NCBI RefSeq assembly: GCF_000161455.1
Contig: NZ_CM000745.1
Coordinates: 669,724-733,723, forward strand
Direction: 5' to 3'
DNA: 64,000 nucleotides
DNA from: Bacillus pseudomycoides DSM 12442
GTDB lineage: Bacteria; Bacillota; Bacilli; Bacillales; Bacillaceae_G
A program made the position numbers and the translations under genes. Positions 25,846-35,504 of the stretch are shown here, piece by piece (within the stretch, counting starts at the first letter, position 1; the number at the start of each line of letters is the position of its first letter). The notes under the pieces were generated by a model. That model made no database searches. It saw only the letters and a list, made by a program, of their open reading frames with translations, and was not told the DNA's origin.

Positions 25846-26165
25846 ATATTCATCCCCTAAATATTTTTCTCTGTTCTTTCGAGTATATGTAGAGGTCAAT
25901 GTAACAGTCAAGAAAGGTGAACTAAAATGATGTAACAATTTTTTGGGAGAAAAAATTTACAAATTCGTGTAAATGATACACAAATGCTCTTAAAAAAGGT
26001 AAAGTATAGATGTATAGTCTGCTAGTTGTTAAGATTGATAGAGATGTTTTTTCTGAAAAGAAAGCAGATTCAAACGGATAGTAAAGTAGAAGGGGATTTC
26101 TACTACTTTATTATATATGTTTGAAAGGGTTTACAAAATGATGATGAAGAAAGAGGCGTATATGC
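25846..26165. other. Divergent intergenic region with a palindrome and a hairpin
   Basis: Holds ATTTACA-AATTCG-TGTAAAT (25955-25974), a regulator-site-like palindrome between the divergent MFS and MupG genes, and a GTAGAA/TTCTAC hairpin (about 26087-26104). No gene seen. Confidence 0.4.
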
Positions 26166-27254
26166 ATGAGACGACTAGGTATTTCTATTTATCCAGAACA
26201 TTCTACAGTAGAGAAAGATAAGGAATATTTAACATTAGCACATCAATATGGTTTTACACGTGTATTCACATGTTTATTATCAGTGGATGGAGAAAAAGAG
26301 AACATTGTTAAAGAATTTAAGGAAACGATTTCGCATGCGAATGAATTAGGTTTCCAAGTACTCGTTGATATTAGTCCAGCTGTTTTTGAACAACTTGGTA
26401 TTTCTTATAACGACCTTTCATTCTTCCATGAATTAGGTGCATATGGTATTCGTCTAGATGTTGGTTTTTCAGGATTAGAAGAATCCATTATGACATATAA
26501 CCCATATGGATTAAAAATTGAGATTAATATGAGTAACGGTACGAAATATGTTGATAATATTATGAGTCATCGCCCGAACTGTGAAAATTTAATTGGTTGT
26601 CATAATTTTTACCCACATCGTTATTCTGGTATTTCTTATGATCATTTTATGAAATGCTCAAAACAATTTAAAGATTACGGCATGAGAACTGCTGCCTTTA
26701 TTACATCATTTGATGCGACATATGGTCCATGGCCGGTAACTGAAGGATTATGTACAATCGAACAACATCGTGAATTGCCAATGACAACGCAGGCGAAACA
26801 TTTATTTGCAACAGAATTGATTGATGATGTAATCATTGCGAATGCATATGCATCAGAAGAAGAATTAAAGGCGCTCGGAGAAGTAAATAAAGAAAAGCAA
26901 ACGTTTGATGTAGAAATTTATGAAACAACAACTGATTTAGAAAGAAAAATTGTATTAGAAGAACCACATTTCTACCGCGGGGATGTATCTGAATATATGA
27001 TTCGTTCAACACAAAGCCGTGTGAAATATAAAAAAGAAGAGTTTAAACCTCATAATACAAGACCAATTAGACGCGGAGACCTTCTTATTGATAACGAACA
27101 ATATGGTCAATATAAAGGAGAATTGCAGATTGCCTTAAAAGATATGGTGAACACAGGAAAAACAAACGTAGTTGGCCGTGTTGTGGACAAAGAAATCTTC
27201 TTATTAGATTATTTACAAGCTTGGGATAAGTTTAGATTTGTGTTAACAAAATAA
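26166..27254 (+). CDS. mupG: MupG-family 6-phospho-N-acetylmuramidase (DUF871), copy 1
   Basis: 362 residues. TIM-barrel N-terminal part (MRRLGISIYPEHSTVEKD, VLVDISPAVFEQLG, YGIRLDVGFS, HNFYPHRYSG) and a small C-terminal beta-barrel (RGDLLIDNEQYGQYKGELQI) define the DUF871/MupG family, whose Staphylococcus aureus member hydrolyses MurNAc 6-phosphate-GlcNAc disaccharide in the cytoplasm. A second copy lies in the MurNAc operon at 50.2 kb and shares the same blocks. This one stands alone, so its inducer and substrate may differ. The ribosome binding site is weak. Confidence 0.88.
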   Translation: MRRLGISIYPEHSTVEKDKEYLTLAHQYGFTRVFTCLLSVDGEKENIVKEFKETISHANELGFQVLVDISPAVFEQLGISYNDLSFFHELGAYGIRLDVGFSGLEESIMTYNPYGLKIEINMSNGTKYVDNIMSHRPNCENLIGCHNFYPHRYSGISYDHFMKCSKQFKDYGMRTAAFITSFDATYGPWPVTEGLCTIEQHRELPMTTQAKHLFATELIDDVIIANAYASEEELKALGEVNKEKQTFDVEIYETTTDLERKIVLEEPHFYRGDVSEYMIRSTQSRVKYKKEEFKPHNTRPIRRGDLLIDNEQYGQYKGELQIALKDMVNTGKTNVVGRVVDKEIFLLDYLQAWDKFRFVLTK

Positions 27255-27265
27255 TATGTTTATGT

Positions 27266-27300
27266 AAGAATCCATCATGAATATGGTGGCTTCTTTGATG
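27266..27300 (+). terminator. Terminator after mupG copy 1
   Basis: Imperfect stem AAGAATCCATCAT/ATGGTGGCTTCTT with a short T-rich tail. Confidence 0.5.
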
Positions 27301-27375
27301 TGAAAAAAATAGAGGAATTAAAATGGATAAATGATACAATATAGGGGAGTTTTAGTTAGAGATGGAGGGCGAAAA

Positions 27376-27912
27376 ATGCAGGTAGAATATACGTTAACAG
27401 AACAAGATTTTATTGCATTTAATCTACATTATGCAAGGCATTCTAAAATGGTAAAGCGCTCTTTAGTTCTTCAGCATTATATTGTAGCTATTATTCTGTT
27501 TGCTGTTCCACTTAGTGTTTTTTTATTTGGACCACCAGATTATAAATCGATGGATTTACCTTTTATTTTTTTACTAGCAGGGGTTATATGGATCGTGTTT
27601 TATCCTAAGTGTTTCTATAAACTTATTGAGAGAAATATTAAGAAAATGCTTCGGGAAGGAAGCTATGACAATTTAATAGGTAAGCACAATGTACAAATAA
27701 CGGATGAGGGGATTATTGAAACAAATAATGGTGGAGAGACAAAGCTAAATTGGAAAGGAATCGAGAAGGTAGAAGAAAATGAGGCATACATTTTTATTTA
27801 TGTTAGCTCGATGAGTGCAAATATTGTTCCTAAACATGCCTTTGCTCACGAGAATAGTAAGAGTAAGTTTATGAGAAGATTGAGAGCTGGTATGGAATCT
27901 TCAATAATATAA
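27376..27912 (+). CDS. YcxB-family membrane protein
   Basis: 178 residues from the ATG at 27376 (GATGGAGGG upstream; the in-frame ATG at 27331 has none). Two central membrane segments and a C-terminal domain with ITDEGIIETNNGGETKLNW and KIEKVEENEAYIFIY-like strands, the YcxB pattern. Function unknown. A bidirectional terminator follows. Confidence 0.8.
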   Translation: MQVEYTLTEQDFIAFNLHYARHSKMVKRSLVLQHYIVAIILFAVPLSVFLFGPPDYKSMDLPFIFLLAGVIWIVFYPKCFYKLIERNIKKMLREGSYDNLIGKHNVQITDEGIIETNNGGETKLNWKGIEKVEENEAYIFIYVSSMSANIVPKHAFAHENSKSKFMRRLRAGMESSII

Positions 27913-27945
27913 AAAAGGTTGCCTTATGATGGGCAACCTTTTTCT
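27912..27945. terminator. Bidirectional terminator
   Basis: AAAAAGGTTGCC/GGCAACCTTTTT-type stem between convergent genes. Confidence 0.9.
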
Positions 27946-27946
27946 A

Positions 27947-29128
27947 TTATTCATATCGTAAACATTCAATCGGATCAAGTTTCGCAGCTTTATTAGCTGG
28001 CAGTAACCCGAATAGAATACCGATTAACATAGATAATGCTACTGAAATTAAACCTAATTTTACGGAAACAACAAGTGGCCATCCAGCGAATATTGCAACG
28101 ATCCAAGCGAAGAAAATACCGAGCACAAATCCAATGAATCCGCCCAATGCTGTTAAGATACAAGATTCAATGAGAAACTGCATCAATACTTTCCCGCGCG
28201 TTGCACCAAGTGCTTTACGGATACCAATTTCACGCGTACGTTCTGTTACTGATACAAGCATGATATTCATAACACCAATACCACCAACTAAAAGTGAAAT
28301 TGCTGCAATACCACCGAATACACTTTTTAATATGCCTGTGAAGCTATCAATCTCTTTTAAAGCGTCTTGTGGATTTGGTACTTTGAATTTCCCAGTATGC
28401 TCTGGTTTTTTCGCATCATTTAATGATTTTACAACTGCATCTTGCACAGCTTGCTTATCTTGACCTGGAGCAATTTTTACTGTTAAGCCGTCATAATTAT
28501 TTTTCCCAAATAGAACAGGCCAGTTTTCAGCAGAGATAGCACCTTCTTTAAACTCCATGCCACCCATCATTGCTTTGATAGAATATACACCCACTACTTT
28601 ATAAGGAGTACCTTTTATATCAACATATAAACCTTCCTCCCAAGAAGGGAACAATTTATCAAATGCATCTTTGTGTAATACGATTGTATGTTCAGGTTTA
28701 TCTAAATCAGTGGCAGTGAACAACCTGCCGTGCTCAAGTTTGAAGCGAGATGTATCTTCAAAGTAATCGCCTTTTACACCAGTTATATCAATATCTAATT
28801 CTTTTTTTCCGGCATATACTTTCTCTTTTCCTCTAACATCAGGATATATATCTTGAACACCAGAAATTTTTGAGACATTGTCATACATGCTTGCAGATAT
28901 TTTTCCATCCATATCAGAATAATCTTCTGTTGTATAGTTTACTGAAAATTGATCTTTCTTTTCTTTACCAATTTGTTCACGGAACTTGGCATTTGTTCCA
29001 TCCCCAATAGAGATGATTGTAATAATGGCGCTAACCCCAATAATAATCCCCAACATCGTTAAAATAGAACGCATTTTATGAGCGAAGATAGAGGAAAGGG
29101 CCATGCGTATATTTTCGTTTGTGTTCAA
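27947..29128 (-). CDS. MacB/YknZ-type ABC transporter permease
   Basis: 393 residues from TTG at 29128, with GGAGAGG six bases upstream; a TTG at 29143 lies inside that site. Structure: N-terminal membrane segment (AHKMRSILTMLGIIIG), a large extracytoplasmic domain (about 50-265), then three membrane segments including the FtsX-like GGIGVMNIMLVSVTERTREIGIRKALG. Last gene of a three-gene exporter operon whose gene order matches B. subtilis yknXYZ (defence against toxic peptides). Starts 2 bp after the ATPase stop. Confidence 0.92.
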   Translation of the reverse strand: MNTNENIRMALSSIFAHKMRSILTMLGIIIGVSAIITIISIGDGTNAKFREQIGKEKKDQFSVNYTTEDYSDMDGKISASMYDNVSKISGVQDIYPDVRGKEKVYAGKKELDIDITGVKGDYFEDTSRFKLEHGRLFTATDLDKPEHTIVLHKDAFDKLFPSWEEGLYVDIKGTPYKVVGVYSIKAMMGGMEFKEGAISAENWPVLFGKNNYDGLTVKIAPGQDKQAVQDAVVKSLNDAKKPEHTGKFKVPNPQDALKEIDSFTGILKSVFGGIAAISLLVGGIGVMNIMLVSVTERTREIGIRKALGATRGKVLMQFLIESCILTALGGFIGFVLGIFFAWIVAIFAGWPLVVSVKLGLISVALSMLIGILFGLLPANKAAKLDPIECLRYE

Positions 29129-29130
29129 AA

Positions 29131-29805
29131 TTAACCTCTCCAATCTTGGACGATATTTCCGTCACGAATTACAATTTGGCGTGCTGCCGCTTCCCCAATT
29201 TCACGATCATGGGTAATCATAATGATTGTTGAGCCTTGTTTGTTTAATTCGTAAAAGAGGTCCATAATTTGTTTACTTGTCTTTGTATCAAGCGCACCAG
29301 TTGGTTCATCAGCTAAAATGAACTTTGGATTATTTACAATTGCACGAGCAACGGCAACACGCTGTTTTTGTCCACCAGATAATTCATTTGGCAAATGCGT
29401 GGCACGATCTGCTAGACCTACTTTTGTTAGTGCAGCTAATGCACGTTCACGTCGTTCTTTTTTATCTACTCCAGCGTAGATAAGAGGTAATTCTACGTTT
29501 TGTAGTGCATTGAGACGTGGGAGAAGCATGAAGTTTTGGAATACAAATCCGATTTCTTTATTACGAATATGAGCTAACTCCGTTTCAGACATGTTTGAAA
29601 TGTTCTGTCCAGCTAACGAATAAGTTCCACTTGTCGGCTTATCTAAGCAGCCGATAATATTCATTAATGTTGATTTACCAGAACCAGACGGCCCCATGAT
29701 AGAAGTGAATTCGCCTTGATTAAGTGTTACATCAATACCATGTAAGATTTGAACTGTTTCTTCACCGTTTTGAAAGGCTTTCGTGATGCCTCTTAAGTCA
29801 ATCAT
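29131..29805 (-). CDS. MacB/YknY-type ABC transporter ATP-binding protein
   Basis: 224 residues with Walker A GPSGSGKS, signature LSGGQKQRVAVARA, Walker B FILADEPTGALD and the H-loop MITHD. LolD/MacB subfamily, which drives a mechanotransmission-type exporter rather than classic transport. Its ATG overlaps the TGA of the adaptor gene by four bases, so translation is coupled. Confidence 0.95.
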   Translation of the reverse strand: MIDLRGITKAFQNGEETVQILHGIDVTLNQGEFTSIMGPSGSGKSTLMNIIGCLDKPTSGTYSLAGQNISNMSETELAHIRNKEIGFVFQNFMLLPRLNALQNVELPLIYAGVDKKERRERALAALTKVGLADRATHLPNELSGGQKQRVAVARAIVNNPKFILADEPTGALDTKTSKQIMDLFYELNKQGSTIIMITHDREIGEAAARQIVIRDGNIVQDWRG

Positions 29806-30902
29806 TGGGCGTTAACCTCCATACCATCTTTTAAGTCTTTTTCTGGTTTAGAGATGATTTGGTCACCTTTTTTTACGCCAGACACTTTTGCTTCGCTATC
29901 TGTTTCAAATTCAACAGTAACAGCTTGTTCCTTTGCCTTACCATCTTTCACGATAAATACAACATTTTTATCGCCTTTTTTCACAATGCTGCTTTTTGGA
30001 ACAACTGTACCAGTTGCTTCACCAGACTTGCTTGTTACGTATACGTGGAAGCCCGTTTGTAATTCTTCATTATTATCTAATGTAACAATAAATTGATAGT
30101 TAGATACTGTCTTGTTTTCATCCATGCTCTTTACTGGTGTTGTACCGATTTCTGTGACTTTACCAGTCCATTTTTTTCCTGGTACCGTTTTGGATGTAAC
30201 AGTTACTTCTTGCCCAACTTTTACTTGGGCTAATTCATATTCTGATAGCTGACTTTTTACTTTGAGAGGACCGGCAGTGCGAAGGGTAATACCGCTCATA
30301 CCTGTTTTTTCATTCGCATTTTTTGCAATTTCTTCAATTACGCCATCAGCTGGGCTTGTTACAGAAAGTGTAGTGAGTTTTTCTTTGTTTGTTTGAATCA
30401 TTTGATCAGCTTTTTCAACTTCAAATTTTTTCATTTCAAGTTGTGATTCAAGTTGTGTGATTTCAGTTTCTGTTGCTTTTAGCATCTCCCCAGGTGAACC
30501 GGCATTTTTATCTTTTTGTAATTTTTGTTTTGCTGCATTTAGTTGTTTGTTTAATAATTCTACTTCTTTATTAGCAAGTTTTTTTTGCATTTCGGCTTCT
30601 GTTACACCTAACTTCATGGAAGGATCATTATATTTAAAAAGTAGCTGTCCTTTTTTTACTTCATCGCCTTTTTTAACAGCTAGCTCATATGTCCCTTTTG
30701 ATGGATCAAATGCGATTGTTTCAATACCATTTGGAATGACTTCGCCACCAAATTTTTGTGCATTTTCAATTTGCTTTTCTGATACTTTATAGCTGCTGTA
30801 AGCTTTCGCTACATCGCCACCGCCAGCAAGAGCAAAATATGAACCTGCTGCAATTCCAATTGTTACTAAACCAGTAATGATTACTTTATTTTTCTTTTTC
30901 AT
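29802..30902 (-). CDS. YknX-type membrane-fusion (adaptor) protein
   Basis: 366 residues with an N-terminal membrane anchor (about 8-26), a biotinyl-lipoyl-like half (GTYELAVKKGDEVKKGQLLF and TSPADGVIEEIA) separated by a coiled coil (residues ~105-170, heptads rich in Lys/Leu/Glu), and a C-terminal beta-barrel. It should stand on the outer face of the membrane and bind the permease. First gene of the operon, AAAGGTGAT ribosome binding site. Confidence 0.93.
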   Translation of the reverse strand: MKKKNKVIITGLVTIGIAAGSYFALAGGGDVAKAYSSYKVSEKQIENAQKFGGEVIPNGIETIAFDPSKGTYELAVKKGDEVKKGQLLFKYNDPSMKLGVTEAEMQKKLANKEVELLNKQLNAAKQKLQKDKNAGSPGEMLKATETEITQLESQLEMKKFEVEKADQMIQTNKEKLTTLSVTSPADGVIEEIAKNANEKTGMSGITLRTAGPLKVKSQLSEYELAQVKVGQEVTVTSKTVPGKKWTGKVTEIGTTPVKSMDENKTVSNYQFIVTLDNNEELQTGFHVYVTSKSGEATGTVVPKSSIVKKGDKNVVFIVKDGKAKEQAVTVEFETDSEAKVSGVKKGDQIISKPEKDLKDGMEVNAQ

Positions 30903-31126
30903 TTATTTATCACCTTTTCGCTCGTTTTTGTATCTGTTTTCAGTATAGAAGAGAGAGAAAATATGACAAATCGTTTTAGCTTACAATAACATTACAGTTT
31001 TGTAAGGTTGATATATTGAGAGGGGATTTGTACAAGAGTGGCGCTTTTGTTTAGGGGAAAAGCAGATTGTTTGACGCGTCTTTTCTTTCTTACAATAATA
31101 TTGTATGAAGGAAAGGAGTGAGGAAT

Positions 31127-31861
31127 ATGGAGGCGTATTTTGGAGCATTTCCGTCAGAGTCATTTGTTCCGTATTCAAAACAACATGTTATTATACTTTT
31201 TCTTATCGGTGTAGGAGTTTATTTTCTTTATCATTATCAAGACATACTTCGTGAGCAACAATGGAACGTAAGAGTTCGATATACAATTGCTTTTTTATTT
31301 ATTGGAAGTGAAATCGGACTTGATGTGTGGCAAGTGAAGGCTGGAATTTTTCAGTTGAGTACATCATTACCATTTGAGTTATGTACCATTAGTTTAGTAT
31401 TAGCAACAATAATGGTTATTACAAAAAGTTATAAAGTATATGAAGTTGTCTTTTTTACAGGGATTATTGGGGCATCACAAGCCATTTTAACTCCAAACTT
31501 ACAATATGCTTTTCCGCATTTTCGCTTCATAGAATATTTCATCGCACATGTATTACTCATTTTGGCACCGCTCTTTATGACATGGGTAGAAGGGTATAGG
31601 CCGACTTTTCAATCAATCAAGCGTACGATGATTTTTTTAAACATATTGATTCCAATTGTTTCGTTTGTGAATTATAAAACCGGTGGTAATTATATGTTTT
31701 TGGCGTATAAACCAGAAACAGCTTCATTACTTGATATGTTAGGTCCGCATCCATACTATATTATTTCATTAGAAATCGCTGCGTTTATAGGGTGCTTATT
31801 ATTGTATATTCCATTTGTTAGAAATGAAAAACGCGTGCAAAAAGAATCACTAGGATCATAA
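31127..31861 (+). CDS. YwaF-like integral membrane protein (TIGR02206)
   Basis: 244 residues from the ATG at 31127, eight bases after AAGGAG; a GTG at 31118 is inside that site. Six to seven membrane segments with LPFELCTISLVLA and YFIAHVLLILAPLF, characteristic of this conserved family of unknown function. A TTGACG-N17-AATAAT promoter sits at about 31069-31097. It is divergent from the YknXYZ-like operon. Confidence 0.82.
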   Translation: MEAYFGAFPSESFVPYSKQHVIILFLIGVGVYFLYHYQDILREQQWNVRVRYTIAFLFIGSEIGLDVWQVKAGIFQLSTSLPFELCTISLVLATIMVITKSYKVYEVVFFTGIIGASQAILTPNLQYAFPHFRFIEYFIAHVLLILAPLFMTWVEGYRPTFQSIKRTMIFLNILIPIVSFVNYKTGGNYMFLAYKPETASLLDMLGPHPYYIISLEIAAFIGCLLLYIPFVRNEKRVQKESLGS

Positions 31862-31881
31862 TCTAGTGATTCTTTTTTGTA
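31841..31881 (+). terminator. Terminator of the YwaF-like gene
   Basis: 13-bp stem AAAGAATCACTAG/CTAGTGATTCTTT, six T's after; the stop codon lies in the loop. Confidence 0.9.
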
Positions 31882-31966
31882 GAAAATATTTACAATTCTG
31901 AAAATTATTTATAAAATAAAGCAGAGTATCAATAGAATGGAAATTTGTATAGAGAGAAGGGGGAAA

Positions 31967-32827
31967 ATGACAAGAAAGATGATTTCAAATGGAATAGAGA
32001 TTACAGTGCAATTTATTCTTTCTGTTATTGGTATTATTTGTTTAGGTGCTCTTCCAAAACTATTCGAAGGCTTACATATTAATTTTTCACAGTATGTACA
32101 GGCTTTAAAGATGTCAGTTATGAAACTGATAGATGTTCCAAACTTAACGTATGGGATGAATCGACCGTTATTTCCACAACTATTTATTCATTATAAAGAA
32201 ACGATGATTCTTTTTTTAGCTTCATTTTTTATTTCATTATGTATAGCTTTCTGCATTGTGTATATGATGATGAGAAGTCGTTCGCATATACAGCGGCGCA
32301 TTAAAACATTTCTGCTTTTTCTTGAGTCCATCCCAGACATTCTTCTTATTATCGGATCGCAAATTCTTGTCGTATGGTTTTTTCAAAAGACAGGGTTTTT
32401 ACCTGTCAAAATTGCTGCGTTAAGTGGAGAATCAATTCGGGGGTTACCAATTATTTGCTTGAGTGTTCCTACTACAATTATGTTTGTGAAGTTGTTACTA
32501 CTTCGCTTTGAAACAGAATTAGAAAAAGATTATGTATTATTTGCACGGGCGAAAGGATTTGATCGTTTCTATATTTTAAATCGTCATGTATTGCGGAATG
32601 TGTTGCTTAGTACATTGTTTTTTGCGAAAACAAATATTTGGTTTATGTTATCAAATTTGTATATTATAGAATGGCTTTTTAACACACATGGTATTTTTGT
32701 ATTCATTAAAAATTATCAACCGATTGAAGTTTTTACAATGAGCATCTTACTTATTTATATCCCGATCTTTGTTCTATTTAAGTCATTTCATTATTTCGTT
32801 CCAGATGCGATGAAAGAGAGGGCGTAA
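31967..32827 (+). CDS. Peptide/nickel-type ABC permease (DppB-like)
   Basis: 286 residues from the ATG at 31967 (AGAAGGGGG upstream). Six membrane segments with the EAA loop near FARAKGFDRFYILNRHVLRNV typical of the DppB/OppB family. Its first ~70 residues are atypical. With the next gene it forms a permease pair. No ATPase or substrate-binding gene lies within 20 kb, so partners must be elsewhere. Confidence 0.85.
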   Translation: MTRKMISNGIEITVQFILSVIGIICLGALPKLFEGLHINFSQYVQALKMSVMKLIDVPNLTYGMNRPLFPQLFIHYKETMILFLASFFISLCIAFCIVYMMMRSRSHIQRRIKTFLLFLESIPDILLIIGSQILVVWFFQKTGFLPVKIAALSGESIRGLPIICLSVPTTIMFVKLLLLRFETELEKDYVLFARAKGFDRFYILNRHVLRNVLLSTLFFAKTNIWFMLSNLYIIEWLFNTHGIFVFIKNYQPIEVFTMSILLIYIPIFVLFKSFHYFVPDAMKERA

Positions 32828-32830
32828 GAG

Positions 32831-33835
32831 ATGTGGAAATATATAAAGCGCGATAAAAAGTTTTGGTTTAGTATTTTATTTCTTGTCGTGTTAGTTGGAC
32901 TTAGCATTGGGAATACATTGTGGAATGGAGGGCATATTCGCCAAGTTTCGCTGCAATATGACGCGCAAGGAAATGTAGAAGCTCCACCATTTTCGCCTTC
33001 ATCAAAATTTTTATTAGGAACAGATCGAAAAGGTTATGATCTTTTACATTTAGTCATTGAAGGGGCGAAGTGGACTATTGGTATATCCGCTTTTATTGCG
33101 ATGATGCGGGTGGTTTTAGGTATCTTTTTTGGTGTTATATTAGGAACCTATGTAAAAAGAGGGTTTTCAAAAATTGAAGCGTTTTTTGATAGCTTTACAG
33201 TTATTCCAACTGTTATGATTGCATATTTCTTTCTTCAGTTTGCAACTAGTTTTGTGAATGGAGCAGAGACGACTAGTTTCTTTGAGAGGGCATCATTTCA
33301 AGTCATATTGTTTATTGTGCTTGCACTTCCTACAATTTCTCTCTATATTGCGAATGAAGTGCGGAAATTACAAAAGGAAGAGTTTATAGACGCTGCTCGT
33401 ATACTAGGAGGAAGTAAGCGGCATATTGTTGTGAAACATGTGTTTCCGCACTTATATATGACGTTTGTACTTGTATTGATGCAGCAGTTTATTCAAACGT
33501 TGATTCTTTTTCTTCATTTAGGATTACTTGAAGTGTTTTTTGGAGGGACGGTCCAGTTTGGAGGAATGGTCAAAGAGTTAGATTCTTACACACATGAATG
33601 GTCTGGTTTAATAGGTGTATACTTTCGCTCTCTATCAGTGCATCCATGGATCCCGCTCGTACCAATTACTTTCTTTGGGCTTACTATTTTTTCAGGGAAT
33701 ATGATTGCACGAAGTATAGAGGATGCGATAGCAAAAGTAAGGTTAGGAGAAATGAACAAAGACGAGGAAGTAGAAGAAGTAAAGTCTATTTCACTTCCTA
33801 AAGAAGAGTTATTTACATTTAAACATACGATGTAA
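32831..33835 (+). CDS. Peptide/nickel-type ABC permease (DppC-like)
   Basis: 334 residues, starting 3 bp after the previous stop (GAGGGCGTAAGAG). N-terminal segment and the extracytoplasmic part with PPFSPSSKFLLGTDRKGYDLL, a DppC hallmark, then five further segments and the EAA loop EFIDAARILGGSKRHIVVKHVFPH. A hydrophilic acidic tail ends the protein. The substrate cannot be read from sequence. Confidence 0.87.
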   Translation: MWKYIKRDKKFWFSILFLVVLVGLSIGNTLWNGGHIRQVSLQYDAQGNVEAPPFSPSSKFLLGTDRKGYDLLHLVIEGAKWTIGISAFIAMMRVVLGIFFGVILGTYVKRGFSKIEAFFDSFTVIPTVMIAYFFLQFATSFVNGAETTSFFERASFQVILFIVLALPTISLYIANEVRKLQKEEFIDAARILGGSKRHIVVKHVFPHLYMTFVLVLMQQFIQTLILFLHLGLLEVFFGGTVQFGGMVKELDSYTHEWSGLIGVYFRSLSVHPWIPLVPITFFGLTIFSGNMIARSIEDAIAKVRLGEMNKDEEVEEVKSISLPKEELFTFKHTM

Positions 33836-33910
33836 AGAGCCTAGGAAACTGTTATTACATATTAACCGTTCGTTCTTGTACAAATACTGTATTAAGTGAT
33901 AGAAAATGAA

Positions 33911-33947
33911 AAAGAAGCAAGCATTGATGAATGCTTGCTTCTTTCTT
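33911..33947. terminator. Bidirectional terminator before brnQ
   Basis: 14-bp stem AAAGAAGCAAGCAT/ATGCTTGCTTCTTT, T-rich on both strands. Confidence 0.9.
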
Positions 33948-35266
33948 TATTTAGTAGAAACTTCACCTTCAGTTTGTGTCTGCGGGATAAAGTATCCGAC
34001 AATACCTCCAATAATTGCTGGGACAATCCAACCAATTCCTAATTTGTAAAAAGGAATTGTGCTTACAATAGATGTAATAGCAGCTGGCATCATTCCCACA
34101 TTATCAAGCGCGTGAATGCAGCTAATGATGAATGCAGCGATCATTGCACCGATGTATACAGATGGTTTACGCTTCGTATATTTATCAATAAATGATACAA
34201 AAATTAAAATAATTGTAATTGGATAAAGAATAATTAACACAGGTAATGTAATTTTGATTAATAAGCTTAGTCCTAGATTTGAAATGATAAAGCTGAAAAT
34301 ACAAACATATAATACAAGTTTTTTATACGAGACATTAGTTAATATATTTGTAAAATAGTTGGCAAATGCACTAACTACACCAATAGCTGTCGTTAAGCAA
34401 GCAAATATAATTGCGATGCTTAGCAAAACATTACCGCTTGTCCCAAATAATTGGTACATAACAGTTGCTAATAGCTGACCGCCGTTTTCAAATTGACCAA
34501 GGTTTCCGTTCGATGCTCCGATATAGCCAAGCAAGAAATAAACAATCGTTAAAAAGAAAGCAGCGATACTTCCGCAAATAATTGTGTATTTTGCGATAGA
34601 AGCTTTTTCCGTTACACCGTTTTGACGAATCGCATTTACGACAATTGTTGACAAAACGAGAGCGCCAATCGCATCTAATGTTAAAAATCCTTCTAAAAAA
34701 CCTTTGAAAAATGGAATCTCTTTATAATCGCCGACAGGATTTTCAAATGAACCTGTTGGTGAAAAGATTGCCTTCGTTGCCATAACTGCAATAACTCCAA
34801 GTAAAATTGGTGTTAATATTTTTCCAATATGATCAACTAATTTAGATGGGTTTAATGATAAGAAGTAAACAACCGTAAAGAAAATAAAGCTAAATAGTAA
34901 CATGGAGTACCATTGATCATTAAAAAGTGGTGCGATTCCAATTTCATAAGAAACAGATCCAGTTCGTGGAATAACAAATAGTGGGCCGATGGAAAGATAG
35001 ATAATGATAGCTAGTACTGCTGCAAACTTTGGATGAACACGGCTCGCTAAACTTTTAAAACTACCACCTGCAAGAGCAACGGCGACGATTGCTAATAATG
35101 ATAAACCTACATCTGTAATAATAAATCCTGAAATAGAAACCCACATGTTTTCTCCTGAAGAAAGCCCAAGAAGTGGTGGGAAAATCATATTACCAGCGCC
35201 GAAAAAAACTGCAAATAGCAATAAGCTAATGGAGAGAATTTGCGATGGCTTTAAAGTTGTACGCAT
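33947..35266 (-). CDS. brnQ: Branched-chain amino acid:cation symporter
   Basis: 439 residues, twelve membrane segments, BrnQ/LivII family: FAVFFGAGNMIFPPLLG at the N terminus, FLTLDAIGALVLSTIVVNAIR in the middle. It brings in Leu, Ile and Val with Na+ or H+. TAGGAGG ribosome binding site. An imperfect CodY-like box (reverse strand, 11 of 15 matches to AATTTTCWGAAAATT by my count) lies ~40 bp upstream, which would fit CodY control; low confidence. Confidence 0.95.
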   Translation of the reverse strand: MRTTLKPSQILSISLLLFAVFFGAGNMIFPPLLGLSSGENMWVSISGFIITDVGLSLLAIVAVALAGGSFKSLASRVHPKFAAVLAIIIYLSIGPLFVIPRTGSVSYEIGIAPLFNDQWYSMLLFSFIFFTVVYFLSLNPSKLVDHIGKILTPILLGVIAVMATKAIFSPTGSFENPVGDYKEIPFFKGFLEGFLTLDAIGALVLSTIVVNAIRQNGVTEKASIAKYTIICGSIAAFFLTIVYFLLGYIGASNGNLGQFENGGQLLATVMYQLFGTSGNVLLSIAIIFACLTTAIGVVSAFANYFTNILTNVSYKKLVLYVCIFSFIISNLGLSLLIKITLPVLIILYPITIILIFVSFIDKYTKRKPSVYIGAMIAAFIISCIHALDNVGMMPAAITSIVSTIPFYKLGIGWIVPAIIGGIVGYFIPQTQTEGEVSTK

Positions 35267-35465
35267 GTATAGAAAATCCTCCTAAATATCTTTTTGTCGA
35301 AAATTCAAATAATTTGTCGAGTAACTGTTATAATTTTAATCGTCTGATGACTAGAAAGCAACAGGAAACTTTAAAAAATTTTAAAAATAATGCGTTAAGT
35401 TGAATAATTATGCCTTTTTGGAAAAACATTGGTATGGAAGTTAGGGAAAGATAGATGGACAATAA

Positions 35466-35497
35466 AAAATACACATATCAATAGGATATGTGTAGCT
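35466..35497 (-). terminator. cotJ operon terminator
   Basis: ACACATATC/GATATGTGT stem after the cotJC stop, with ATTTTTTATT on the minus strand. Confidence 0.8.
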
Positions 35498-35504
35498 GGA
35501 AAAA

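Noticed and set aside
31967..33835. Complete peptide uptake system
   Set aside because: No ATPase or binding-protein genes nearby.
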